Source of the DNA: Fontibacterium sp040404065
GTDB lineage: Bacteria > Pseudomonadota > Alphaproteobacteria > Pelagibacterales > Pelagibacteraceae
Direction: 5' to 3' (one strand)
Assembly (NCBI GenBank): GCA_040404065.1
Contig: JBBAJM010000001.1
Length of the DNA: 64,000 bases
Shown: piece by piece, positions 16,718-25,053 of the stretch
How the letters are laid out: each line of letters begins with the position of its first letter
How positions within the stretch are numbered: position 1 is the stretch's first letter
Program-made: the position numbers and the translations under genes
Notes under the pieces: model-generated
Database searches by the model: none
What the model was told of the DNA's origin: nothing
What the model saw: only the letters and a program-made list of their open reading frames with translations

Positions 16718-18016
16718 ATGGATAAAAAATTGCCAAAATTTAAGGGTGTAATCAGTTTACCTGGCGATAAGTCTATTTCACACAGGTCTCTCATTATTGG
16801 CTCACAAGCAACGGGTATTGTTAGAGTTTCAAATCTTTTAGAATCTGCAGATGTATTCAGCACTATGAATGCACTTAGAAAATTTGGTGTAAATATTTTT
16901 AAAAAAGGAAAAGATTATTACGTTTACGGTTTAGTTGTGGGGGGACTTAAGGAATATAACGGGACTTTAAACTGTGGAAATTCAGGAACCACAGCAAGAT
17001 TAATGATGGGCTTAATCTCAACCTACCCTGTAAAGATAAAGTTTACAGGTGATAAGTCTTTATCAAAAAGACCAATGCAGCGAGTGATTAATTTGCTTAG
17101 AGAATTTGGAGCAAATGCATTGCCTGAAAACAAAAACACTATGCCGTTTACTTTTTTAGGCTCTTACGTCGGTCTGCAAAATGACCAGAAATTAAAAGTT
17201 CCAAGTGCACAATTAAAGTCGGCCTGGTGTCTTGCTGCATTAAATACAAAAGGAATTTCAACATTAGAAGAGCCATTTGAAACGAGAGATCACACTGAGA
17301 TCATGCTTAAACATTTAGGCGCTAATATTACAGTTAAGAAATCAAAGAATAAAAAGATTATCTCAATATTTGGCAAACATCCAATTGATGCAAAAGATAT
17401 CTCTGTACCAGGTGATATTTCATCAGCAGCATTTATGATGGTGCTTGCGCTTATTTCTAAAAATTCAAAAGTAACTATTAAAAATGTTTTACTTAATCCA
17501 ACGCGAACTGGAATTTTAGATGTCTTCAAAAAGATGAATGCTAAAATTAAAATAAAAAACAAAAAAATTATCTGCGGTGAGATCGTGGGTGATCTTGAAG
17601 TTCAAAGCTCAAATTTAAAAGCAACAACAGTTACTGAAAAGATGGCACCACGTTTAATTGATGAATACCCTATTCTTTTCATTGCCGCATGTTTTGCAAA
17701 AGGAACGTCTAACTTTAAAGGCATAGAAGAACTTAGAGTAAAAGAGTCGGATCGAATTAAATCCATGGAAGATGGATTAAAACCGCTTGGTGTTAAAATA
17801 ACATCGACAAAAAGTTCAGTTAAAATTACAGGAGTTAAATCTTTTAAATTAAATAAAAAAATTAAAATTGATGCAAAAGGTGATCATAGAATAGCAATGT
17901 CATTTTATGTGCTATCACAAGTACTTAATAAATCATTCAAGATTAAAGATTTTAATTATATAAAAACTAGTTTTCCAAGTTTTACTAAAACAATTAATAA
18001 CCTGAGAAAAAATTGA
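16718..18016 (+). CDS. aroA: 3-phosphoshikimate 1-carboxyvinyltransferase (EPSP synthase)
   Basis: AroA transfers the enolpyruvyl group of PEP to shikimate 3-phosphate. The N-terminal LPGDKSISHRSLIIG, the NCGNSGTTARLMMG loop (PEP site), and ELRVKESDRIKSM near the C-terminus are all present, and the 432-residue length is standard. In the NSGTTAR motif the Gly at the glyphosate-sensitive position is kept. It opens a long plus-strand block; its stop overlaps the TTG start of cmk (TTGA). Coupling of aroA-cmk-rpsA is widespread in proteobacteria. Confidence 0.96.
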   Translation: MDKKLPKFKGVISLPGDKSISHRSLIIGSQATGIVRVSNLLESADVFSTMNALRKFGVNIFKKGKDYYVYGLVVGGLKEYNGTLNCGNSGTTARLMMGLISTYPVKIKFTGDKSLSKRPMQRVINLLREFGANALPENKNTMPFTFLGSYVGLQNDQKLKVPSAQLKSAWCLAALNTKGISTLEEPFETRDHTEIMLKHLGANITVKKSKNKKIISIFGKHPIDAKDISVPGDISSAAFMMVLALISKNSKVTIKNVLLNPTRTGILDVFKKMNAKIKIKNKKIICGEIVGDLEVQSSNLKATTVTEKMAPRLIDEYPILFIAACFAKGTSNFKGIEELRVKESDRIKSMEDGLKPLGVKITSTKSSVKITGVKSFKLNKKIKIDAKGDHRIAMSFYVLSQVLNKSFKIKDFNYIKTSFPSFTKTINNLRKN

Positions 18017-18687
18017 AAAACAAAAAACAAAATAGATTACGAATTGCAGTTGATGGACCTGCAGCCTCAGGTAAACATACATTGGCTAGACAAATCGCAA
18101 AAAAATACAAACTTTTACATTTAGATTCTGGAAAACTTTATAGATACTTTGCCTTACAAGTTTATCAGACTAAAGGTCAAAAAGTTAATTACGCAAAACT
18201 AAATCAAGCATTAAAAAAATTAACTCTTAAAAAACTAAAAGATAAAAGACTTACAAGTGAGCCTGTTACAAAAATTGCATCTGTAATTTCAAAGATAAAA
18301 AGAATAAGACAAATGCTAAAAAAAGTTCAGCATGATCTTGCTTATAATCCTCCAAAGAAATTTAAAGGATCTATTTTGGATGGACGAGACATTGGCACAG
18401 TGATTATGCCCGATGCACATGTGAAAGTTTATTTAACTGCGAGCTTAAATGTGAGAGCAGTGCGTAGATATAAAGAGTACAAAAAAATGGAGGTGAAGAC
18501 GACCTTAAGCAAAGTTAAAAGCGATATAAAAAAGAGAGACTACGATGACACACATCGTAAGATTTCTAGCTTAAAACCAGCAAAAGATGCTGTATTGCTA
18601 GATAGTTCTTTTTATAATACAAGATCCGCCTTTGTCGAAATAGACGAAGTGATAAGGAAAAGAATTAAACTACTGAATGCAACATAA
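18013..18687 (+). CDS. cmk: Cytidylate kinase, with variant P-loop
   Basis: Cmk phosphorylates CMP and dCMP. The 224-residue protein has the P-loop DGPAASGKHTLARQ at residues 14-27, the LDSGKLYRYFAL nucleotide-acceptor region, DGRDIGTVIMPDAHVKVYL and the LID-like KKRDYDDTHRK. The P-loop has His22 where Cmk proteins nearly always have Gly (GKGT), which is odd because that position is tightly packed against the phosphates. The start is a TTG overlapping the aroA stop; no upstream ATG fits. The end overlaps the rpsA start by 11 nt. Function is likely kept since all other motifs are intact. Confidence 0.92.
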   Translation: MKNKKQNRLRIAVDGPAASGKHTLARQIAKKYKLLHLDSGKLYRYFALQVYQTKGQKVNYAKLNQALKKLTLKKLKDKRLTSEPVTKIASVISKIKRIRQMLKKVQHDLAYNPPKKFKGSILDGRDIGTVIMPDAHVKVYLTASLNVRAVRRYKEYKKMEVKTTLSKVKSDIKKRDYDDTHRKISSLKPAKDAVLLDSSFYNTRSAFVEIDEVIRKRIKLLNAT

Positions 18688-20398
18688 CATAAAAGCCTAC
18701 AACGACGACTCTTCTAGCAACGAATTCGCAGCTTTACTTAAATCAGATCTAGATAAAAGAGTTACAGCAGAAAGTTCTTTAGTGAACGGGATCGTATCTC
18801 GTATTGAAGAAAAAATTATTCTAATTGATGTTGGTTTAAAATCTGAAGGCGTAATTAATAAGAGCGAACTTACAAGTGACGAGCTTGAAACTTTAAAAGT
18901 TGGAGATGAGCTTGAAGTATTTATCGAAAGATTAGAATCAAAACACGGTGAAGTTATTTTATCTCGTGAAAAAGCAAAACGAGTTAAATCTTGGAACAGA
19001 ATTCAAAAAGCATTTGACGATCAAACAAAAGTTACAGGAACTATTAAGAGCAGCGTTAAAGGTGGATTTACTTGCGAGATATTTGGAATTCAAGCATTCG
19101 TACCATCATCACAACTGGCAGACGCACCAATCAGAAATCCAAACGACTTTATTAATAAACCATTAGAATTTTTAATTATCAAAATCGACAACATTAGAAT
19201 GAACGTGATTGCATCACGAAGAGTTCTATTAGAAGAATCTAAAAACCAAAGTAAAGATGAAGTGATCGCCAAATTTAAAGTGGGCGACATTGTAAAAGGA
19301 AAAATTAAAGCAATCCAATCATATGGTGCGTTCGTATCGGTTGATTCATTAGATTGTTTATTACACACATCTGAAATTTCTCACTTAAGAGTAAATTCAC
19401 CTGAAGAAATTTTCACAGTGGGTGAAGAAGTAACTGCCCAAATTATTGAGATTGATAATGTACAAAAAAGAATGTCGCTTTCAATCAAAGCAATGTCGCC
19501 AGATCCATATATTGGAATTGAAAACAAATATAAAGTTGGTGAAATTTACGAAGTTAAAATTTCAAAACTTACAGACTTTGGAGCATTCGCTGAATTAGAT
19601 TCAGGTGTTGCAGGATTAATTCATACATCAGAAATTAAACACTTAAACAAAAACGTAAATCCTAGAACGGTATTTAAAGTAGGTGATGTTGTTAAAGTTA
19701 AATTAAAAGAATTAGATTTAGAGAAGAAAAAAATTGTTCTTTCTTACAAAGACACTCAAGAAAATCCAATTGAAGATTTCAAAAAACGTTATCCAATTAA
19801 CACAGTATTGGAAGCTAAGATCGTGAACAAAAAAGAGTTTGGTTTATTCTTAAACACAGGTGACTCTGAAATCGACATTTTCATTCATTACAAACAATTA
19901 GATTACTCTGAAAGTTCAGATGCTTTAAATAATTACAAAAAAGGCGATTCAGTTAAATTCAAAATCATCGATATAAAAGATGATAAAGTAAACGGCTCTG
20001 TTAGAGCGTTATTAGAAGATCCATTTGATATATTTAAAGATAAGAAAAAAGGTGATGTTGTAACTGTTAAAGTTGCTGAGATTTTAGACAATTACATCAG
20101 AGTAAATGTTGGAGAAAAACGTTTCCCAGTTATTATTAAGAAAGCAGAAATCGCAATTGAAAAAGCGGATCAAAGAACAAACAGATTTGCAGTGGGTGAT
20201 GCATTAGATGCAATGATCGTAACTCTTGAAGAAAAAGAAAGAAAAGTTGAATTATCAGTTAAAAAATTAGAAGAAAAACAACAAAAAGAAACAATCGCTA
20301 AATTCAAAAACGTAGATAGCGGTGCTTCTCTTGCTGACATCTTAGGCCCTGCTTTAAAAGCTGAGAAGAAGCCTAAAAAATCTAAAAAAGAAGAATAA
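18677..20398 (+). CDS. rpsA: 30S ribosomal protein S1
   Basis: S1 binds mRNA on the 30S subunit. The 573 residues carry six S1 (OB-fold) repeats; clear repeats include VTGTIKSSVKGGFTCEIFGI, KGKIKAIQSYGAFVSVDSLD and YEVKISKLTDFGAFAELDSG. The tail is lysine- and glutamate-rich. The gene overlaps the end of cmk by 11 nt and precedes ihfB, as in many proteobacteria. Confidence 0.97.
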   Translation: MQHNIKAYNDDSSSNEFAALLKSDLDKRVTAESSLVNGIVSRIEEKIILIDVGLKSEGVINKSELTSDELETLKVGDELEVFIERLESKHGEVILSREKAKRVKSWNRIQKAFDDQTKVTGTIKSSVKGGFTCEIFGIQAFVPSSQLADAPIRNPNDFINKPLEFLIIKIDNIRMNVIASRRVLLEESKNQSKDEVIAKFKVGDIVKGKIKAIQSYGAFVSVDSLDCLLHTSEISHLRVNSPEEIFTVGEEVTAQIIEIDNVQKRMSLSIKAMSPDPYIGIENKYKVGEIYEVKISKLTDFGAFAELDSGVAGLIHTSEIKHLNKNVNPRTVFKVGDVVKVKLKELDLEKKKIVLSYKDTQENPIEDFKKRYPINTVLEAKIVNKKEFGLFLNTGDSEIDIFIHYKQLDYSESSDALNNYKKGDSVKFKIIDIKDDKVNGSVRALLEDPFDIFKDKKKGDVVTVKVAEILDNYIRVNVGEKRFPVIIKKAEIAIEKADQRTNRFAVGDALDAMIVTLEEKERKVELSVKKLEEKQQKETIAKFKNVDSGASLADILGPALKAEKKPKKSKKEE

Positions 20399-20456
20399 TC
20401 TCCACAACTATAAAAAGATTGTAAGTTCAATCACTTACCCATAAAGTTCAAGGGTA

Positions 20457-20795
20457 ATGAAAAGATCTACTCTCATTCACGATCTAGCTATCCGATACAA
20501 ATATTTAAATCATCCTCAAGTGGAGCGTATGGTTGAGCTTGTATTTAAACATTTAGGACAGGCACTAGTTCAAGGTCAAAGAATTGAAATCAGAGGCATT
20601 GGCACTTGGGCCGTAAAGACGAGAGAGCCAAGACTTGCAAGAAATCCGAGAACCGGTGAAAAAGTACAAGTTGGAATTAAGAAAAACATCGGCTTTAGAA
20701 TGGCAAAGGATTTAAAAAATAGAATTAACAACGATACATCTCCAGCTGACGTCGATAAGAAAATTGAAAAGATGTATGACAATAAAAAACAATGA
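20457..20795 (+). CDS. ihfB: Integration host factor subunit beta (HU/IHF family)
   Basis: A 112-residue DNA-bending protein of the HU/IHF family. The beta-arm region has RIEIRGIGTWAVKTREPRLA and RNPRTGEKVQV, with the Pro of the arm tip in NPRTGE, and the N-terminal helices start MKRSTLIHDLAIRYK. The position directly behind rpsA supports IhfB rather than HU. An additional 15-residue charged tail follows the core. The stop overlaps the pyrF start (ATGA). Confidence 0.93.
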   Translation: MKRSTLIHDLAIRYKYLNHPQVERMVELVFKHLGQALVQGQRIEIRGIGTWAVKTREPRLARNPRTGEKVQVGIKKNIGFRMAKDLKNRINNDTSPADVDKKIEKMYDNKKQ

Positions 20796-21481
20796 GAAAA
20801 CAACCTATCTTTGTTGCGGTCGACACAAACAATATCAAACGCGCAAAACAAATTGTTAATGCAACAAATAAATATATTTACGGGGTAAAATTTGGACTTG
20901 AGTTCTTTTGCTCAAAACAAGGACGACAAGCAATTAAACAATTTCAAAACAAAAACGTTAAAATATTTCTAGATCTAAAACTAAAAGATATCCCAAACAC
21001 TGTTTATAAAGCGATTAGAAGTCTTAAAGATTTAAGAGTTGATTATCTAACTATTCATGCAAGTGGTGGTTTAGAGATGATGAAAGCTGCAAAAAAAGCG
21101 CAAAATGAAACTAATAAGAAATTAAAAATATTAGCAGTAACGATTCTAACTTCACTTACAAACAAGGATCTAAAACAAATGGGATCAAACACAAGTGTTG
21201 AAACGCAGGTGCAAAAGTTAGCGCAAACTGCAAGACTTGCAAAGATTCACGGCATCGTTTGTTCAGCACATGAGATACTAAAAGTTAGAAAAGTTTCTAA
21301 ATCATTTGAAATTGTTGTGCCTGGAATTAGAATTTCAAATAAAAATGTAGCTGATCAAAAGAGAATAATGACACCAGAAAAGGCTTTAAAATTAGGAGCC
21401 ACACACTTAGTTATTGGCAGAGACATTACTAAAGGAAATCCAAAAACTAATATTAAGAAAGTTTTAAAAGCTTTAATCTAA
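20792..21481 (+). CDS. pyrF: Orotidine 5'-phosphate decarboxylase
   Basis: PyrF decarboxylates OMP to UMP. The catalytic motif FLDLKLKDIPNTV carries the Asp-Lys-Asp set, and the phosphate-binding end is VPGIRI and LVIGRDITKGNP. The 229-residue length is normal. It lies between ihfB and trpF and shares an ATGA overlap with the former. The trpF gene starts directly after its stop codon. Confidence 0.96.
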   Translation: MRKQPIFVAVDTNNIKRAKQIVNATNKYIYGVKFGLEFFCSKQGRQAIKQFQNKNVKIFLDLKLKDIPNTVYKAIRSLKDLRVDYLTIHASGGLEMMKAAKKAQNETNKKLKILAVTILTSLTNKDLKQMGSNTSVETQVQKLAQTARLAKIHGIVCSAHEILKVRKVSKSFEIVVPGIRISNKNVADQKRIMTPEKALKLGATHLVIGRDITKGNPKTNIKKVLKALI

Positions 21482-22087
21482 ATGCCAAAAGTTAAAATCT
21501 GCGGCATGACTGAAAAAGAAACTATTCAAACTGCAATTGAACACAAAGTTGATTATTTAGGTTTCGTGTTTTATGCAAAATCGCCAAGAAATTTAACACC
21601 AGATCAGGCAAGAGAACTTACAAAAAATATCCCGCCTCACGTTAAAAGAATTGCAGTTTTAGTAAATGCAAAGGATGAATTTATAGAACAAATTAAAGAT
21701 TATTTTGACTGCTTCCAACTTCATGGTCATGAAGATGTAAAACGCATTAGAGAATTAAAACAAAAGTTTAATAAAGAAATTATTAAAGCCATTCGGGTAA
21801 CTGATGAAGCAAGCGCTAAAACTTACACGCAGTTTGAAGATGAAGTCGACATGTTAATTTTTGACAGTCCTGCGATGGAGAAGACTGCAAAGTTTGATTG
21901 GAATATTTTAACAAAACTTAAAATCAAAAAACCTTATTTAGTCGCAGGTTCTATTAGTATTGATAATGTTGATGAGGTTTTAAAATACAATCCATATGGT
22001 ATTGATGTATCTGCCGGATTAGAAAGTAGTCTTGGCGTTAAAAGTAAAACAAAAATTATAGAATTTTTAGACAAAGTAAAAGCATGA
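21482..22087 (+). CDS. trpF: Phosphoribosylanthranilate isomerase, variant phosphate loop
   Basis: TrpF isomerises PRA to CdRP in tryptophan synthesis. The family start VKICGMTEKE with the catalytic Cys7, the segment YLGFVFYAKSPR, the FQLHG motif (78-82) and the general acid Asp128 are present. The phosphate-binding GGTG/GGSG motif normally found before FDW is missing: the sequence runs DSPAMEKTAKFDWNIL with no glycines. The distal LAGGL is VAGSIS. The assignment rests on the intact catalytic pair, the length (201) and the context pyrF-trpF-trpB-trpA. It could be a diverged but active isomerase. Confidence 0.87.
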   Translation: MPKVKICGMTEKETIQTAIEHKVDYLGFVFYAKSPRNLTPDQARELTKNIPPHVKRIAVLVNAKDEFIEQIKDYFDCFQLHGHEDVKRIRELKQKFNKEIIKAIRVTDEASAKTYTQFEDEVDMLIFDSPAMEKTAKFDWNILTKLKIKKPYLVAGSISIDNVDEVLKYNPYGIDVSAGLESSLGVKSKTKIIEFLDKVKA

Positions 22088-23322
22088 TGAAGTTATTAAA
22101 AGGAAAACCCATTATCGACCAACATGACAAAAGCTATATGTACGGTGGTAAATTCGGTGGAAACTTTATTCCAGAAACTCTTAAAAAACCCATCGAAGAT
22201 CTAACAAAACTTTTCAACAAACTAAGAAGAGATAAAAAATTTATTAAAGAGAGAGACTATTATTTTAAAAACTACGTAGGCTCCCCTACTTCATTCATCA
22301 AACTTTACAATTTAACAGAATATTTAGGTGGCGCTCAGATTTATGCAAAAGTAGTGAGTGAAGCTAATGGGGGCGCACATAAGATATATAACGCCATCGT
22401 TCATGCGCTGATTTGTAAACACGCAGGTAAAAAATATATCATTGGTGATACGGGCGCAGGTTACGCTGGAAAAATGCTTTCCATGGCTGCAAAGAAATTT
22501 GGTCTTAAGTGCAAAATATTTATGGGCACAAAAGACATGGCAAGACAAAAACCAAATTGTGATGCGATCAGAGCAAATGGTGCTGAAATAATTCCTGTAG
22601 ATTCTGGTAGCAAAACATTAGTCGATGCCGTTTCAGAATGTATGCGTTACTGGGTTGCCAATTGCGACACTACGCATATGTGCGTTGGTTCAACGGTTGG
22701 TCCTAATATATTCGTTAAAATTTGCGCATGGAGTACAGCGCAGATTTCAAGAGAACTTATTGTTCAAATCAGAGAAGAATTTGGAAAAATCCCAAACAAA
22801 TTAAAATTAATTAATTGTGTGGGTGGCGGTTCTTCTGCAATTGGTTTTTGGAATTCATTTATGGATTACAATAAGAAACAGGTTGAATTTATTGGTGTTG
22901 AAGCAGGTGGACCTAAAAAAAGTAAACTTCATGCTGCACCTCTAAGTAATAAATCTAAAATTGGAATCTTGCATGGTGCTGCACAATATGTCGTTCAAGA
23001 TAAAGAAGGACAAATTAAAGAAACTCATTCTATTAGTGCAGGTCTTGATTACCCTGGTGTTTCTCCTCTTCATTGCTTCTTAAAAGACGTAAAAAGAGCA
23101 CGCTACATCTCTGCCACAGATGAACAAGCATTGGATGCTTATAAATTAGTAGCTAAACTAGAAGACATTAGACCGTCATTAGAACCCTCACATGCATTTG
23201 CAGAAGCGATAAGAATTGCACCAAAATTAAGCAGAGACACTATTATTGTTGTTAACTCTTGTGGTGATGCAAAAAAGGATAAATTAATTTTAGATAAAAG
23301 ACTTGGTAAAAATCATGATTAA
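22084..23322 (+). CDS. trpB: Tryptophan synthase beta chain, strongly diverged
   Basis: TrpB condenses indole and serine to tryptophan with PLP. The overall order is retained: YGGKFGGNFIPETL, PLP lysine Lys100 in GGAHKIYNAIVHAL, CVGGGSSAIG (phosphate loop), HSISAGLDYPGVSPLH. Several nearly invariant residues differ. The catalytic Glu109 of the E-T-G-A-G-Q-H-G loop is Asp122 in GDTGAGYAG, LNHTG before the lysine is EANGG, and the C-terminal SGRGDKD is CGDAKKD. Lys100 to Asp122 keeps the canonical spacing of 22, so the alignment is sound. It overlaps trpF and trpA and is probably still a tryptophan synthase, but substrate or partner use may be altered. Confidence 0.85.
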   Translation: MMKLLKGKPIIDQHDKSYMYGGKFGGNFIPETLKKPIEDLTKLFNKLRRDKKFIKERDYYFKNYVGSPTSFIKLYNLTEYLGGAQIYAKVVSEANGGAHKIYNAIVHALICKHAGKKYIIGDTGAGYAGKMLSMAAKKFGLKCKIFMGTKDMARQKPNCDAIRANGAEIIPVDSGSKTLVDAVSECMRYWVANCDTTHMCVGSTVGPNIFVKICAWSTAQISRELIVQIREEFGKIPNKLKLINCVGGGSSAIGFWNSFMDYNKKQVEFIGVEAGGPKKSKLHAAPLSNKSKIGILHGAAQYVVQDKEGQIKETHSISAGLDYPGVSPLHCFLKDVKRARYISATDEQALDAYKLVAKLEDIRPSLEPSHAFAEAIRIAPKLSRDTIIVVNSCGDAKKDKLILDKRLGKNHD

Positions 23323-24118
23323 TTCAAACATCACGCTAGCCTTTGAAAATTGTAAATTAGAAAAAAGACCAGCGCTTTTAACTTACATTGTAGGAGGAGA
23401 TCCTAATAAAAATACAACATTAAAAATTTTAAACTCAATTGCACCTTATGTAGATATCTGTGAGATCGGTATGCCTCACAACACATCCGTTGCAGATGGA
23501 AAGCAAATTCAAAACAGCTCTTACCGAGCGCTAAAGGCTCACACTAAACTTCACGATGTATTTGAAATAGTTAAAAAATTTAAAAAAACAGACAATACTA
23601 AGCCTGTAATATTAATGGGCTACTTTAATCAGATCCTACAATATGGTGAGAATAAATTCTTACAAACGTGCAAAAGTATTGGCGTAGATGGACTTATTGT
23701 GGTGGATCTGCCCTTCCCTGAAAACAAATTATTCTCTGATAAGTGCAAAAAGAATTCAATTAATTTCGTGCAATTAGTTGCGCCTACAACATCCAATGAA
23801 AGATTAAAACAGATCATCAAAAATTCGCACGACATGATCTATTACATTTCAATGTTGTCGACGACGGGCGGAAAACTAAAAGTATCTTCTAAAACAATAC
23901 TTAAAAATTATTTTAAAATAAAAAGGCTAGCTAAAAATAAAAATATTGTGATTGGTTTTGGTATTACAGAAAAAACGATTAAATCTTTAAAAGCGGCCGA
24001 TGGATTAGTGGTGGGTAGTCAATTATGTAAAGCAATTGGCGACTCTTTAAAGGCTCATAAAAATCCTACAATAACACTAAACAAAATAGTAAAATCACTA
24101 AGATCTAAGATTCAATGA
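23315..24118 (+). CDS. trpA: Tryptophan synthase alpha chain, variant loop 2
   Basis: TrpA cleaves indole-3-glycerol phosphate and channels indole to TrpB. The catalytic pair is kept as Glu50 (CEIGMP) and Asp61 (VADG). The nearly universal PFSDPxADG loop reads PHNTSVADG, so Phe54, Asp56 and Pro57 of the Salmonella numbering are lost; Asp56 is part of the alpha-beta signalling loop. Loop 6 has STTGG in place of SGVTG, keeping the Thr. The ATG at 23315 is preferred to a TTG at 23303; it overlaps trpB by 8 nt, and accD follows with an ATGA overlap. The change matches the divergence in TrpB. Confidence 0.87.
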   Translation: MINSNITLAFENCKLEKRPALLTYIVGGDPNKNTTLKILNSIAPYVDICEIGMPHNTSVADGKQIQNSSYRALKAHTKLHDVFEIVKKFKKTDNTKPVILMGYFNQILQYGENKFLQTCKSIGVDGLIVVDLPFPENKLFSDKCKKNSINFVQLVAPTTSNERLKQIIKNSHDMIYYISMLSTTGGKLKVSSKTILKNYFKIKRLAKNKNIVIGFGITEKTIKSLKAADGLVVGSQLCKAIGDSLKAHKNPTITLNKIVKSLRSKIQ

Positions 24119-25053
24119 ATTGGATAACAGAAAAGTTTAAGCGTTTTAAACCCAAACTTAAAAACCTATTCCGAGTTAAAATAGGTCCTGAAGGAAAGTT
24201 ATGGGAAAACTGTTCGTGTGGTGCCGTTCTTTATAAACAAGATTTAAAAGAAAATTTATACGTTTGTACTGCCTGTCAAAAACATCACCGTATTAATCCA
24301 AGAGAACGTTTTGCTATTTTATTTGATGAAGGTCAGTATCAAGAAATATCACCACTACTTCCAATGGATGATCCTTTAAACTTTACAGATTCAAAAAGTT
24401 ACACCAAACGATTAGCGACTGCGAGAGAAGAAACGGGACAACACGACTCTGTTTTACTTGCAACTGGAAAAGTAAATAATGTTTACCTTGTATCAGGTGC
24501 AATGAATTTTAATTTTATTGGAGGCTCTGTTGGTCGAGCTGCAGGTGAAGCTTTTTGCACAGGTGCTGAATTTGCACTTACTAATAGATTGCCTTTTGTA
24601 TTTTTTGCCTGCTCAGGTGGAATGAGAATGCAAGAGTCAATGTTCTCACTTATGCAAATGCCAAGAATGATTGCAGCAATCAATGAATTAAAAAGATCAA
24701 ACCTTCCATTCATTTCAGTTTGTCTAGATCCAACAACAGGTGGAACCACAGCATCCGTTGCTCTGTTAGGTGATATTAATATTGCAGAACCAAAAGCACT
24801 TATTGCATTTGCTGGAGCTAGAGTAATTAAAGAAACAGTTAGAGAAGAATTACCACCTGAATTTCAAACTGCAGAATATTTATTAGAAAAAGGTCAGATT
24901 GATATAGTCGCAGAGCGAAAAGATTTGCCAAAAACCATCAGTACTCTAATATTGCAATTAACTAACCCAAACAAAACTTTCTTAAGTGAATCAACAAATA
25001 TCTTCAGCCAGCAACAAAATCCTCTTGGATCGTCTGCTGACTTTACATCCTAA
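24115..25053 (+). CDS. accD: Acetyl-CoA carboxylase carboxyltransferase subunit beta
   Basis: AccD forms the carboxyltransferase with AccA in fatty acid synthesis. The crotonase-like core has NFNFIGGSVGRAAGEAF, CSGGMRMQESMFSLMQMP and DPTTGGTTASVALLGD. The zinc ribbon has Cys33, Cys35, Cys51 and Cys54; the first pair is spaced CxC where most AccD have CxxC, a one-residue deletion. Length is 312 residues. It is coupled to trpA (ATGA) and its end contains the start of folC, matching the trpA-accD-folC order of many proteobacteria. Confidence 0.96.
   Translation: MNWITEKFKRFKPKLKNLFRVKIGPEGKLWENCSCGAVLYKQDLKENLYVCTACQKHHRINPRERFAILFDEGQYQEISPLLPMDDPLNFTDSKSYTKRLATAREETGQHDSVLLATGKVNNVYLVSGAMNFNFIGGSVGRAAGEAFCTGAEFALTNRLPFVFFACSGGMRMQESMFSLMQMPRMIAAINELKRSNLPFISVCLDPTTGGTTASVALLGDINIAEPKALIAFAGARVIKETVREELPPEFQTAEYLLEKGQIDIVAERKDLPKTISTLILQLTNPNKTFLSESTNIFSQQQNPLGSSADFTS

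Noticed and set aside
22084..23322. trpB as a pseudogene because of several lost motifs
   Set aside because: The frame is full length and coupled on both sides, the PLP lysine and phosphate loop are intact, and the changes match those in TrpA, so decay is unlikely.
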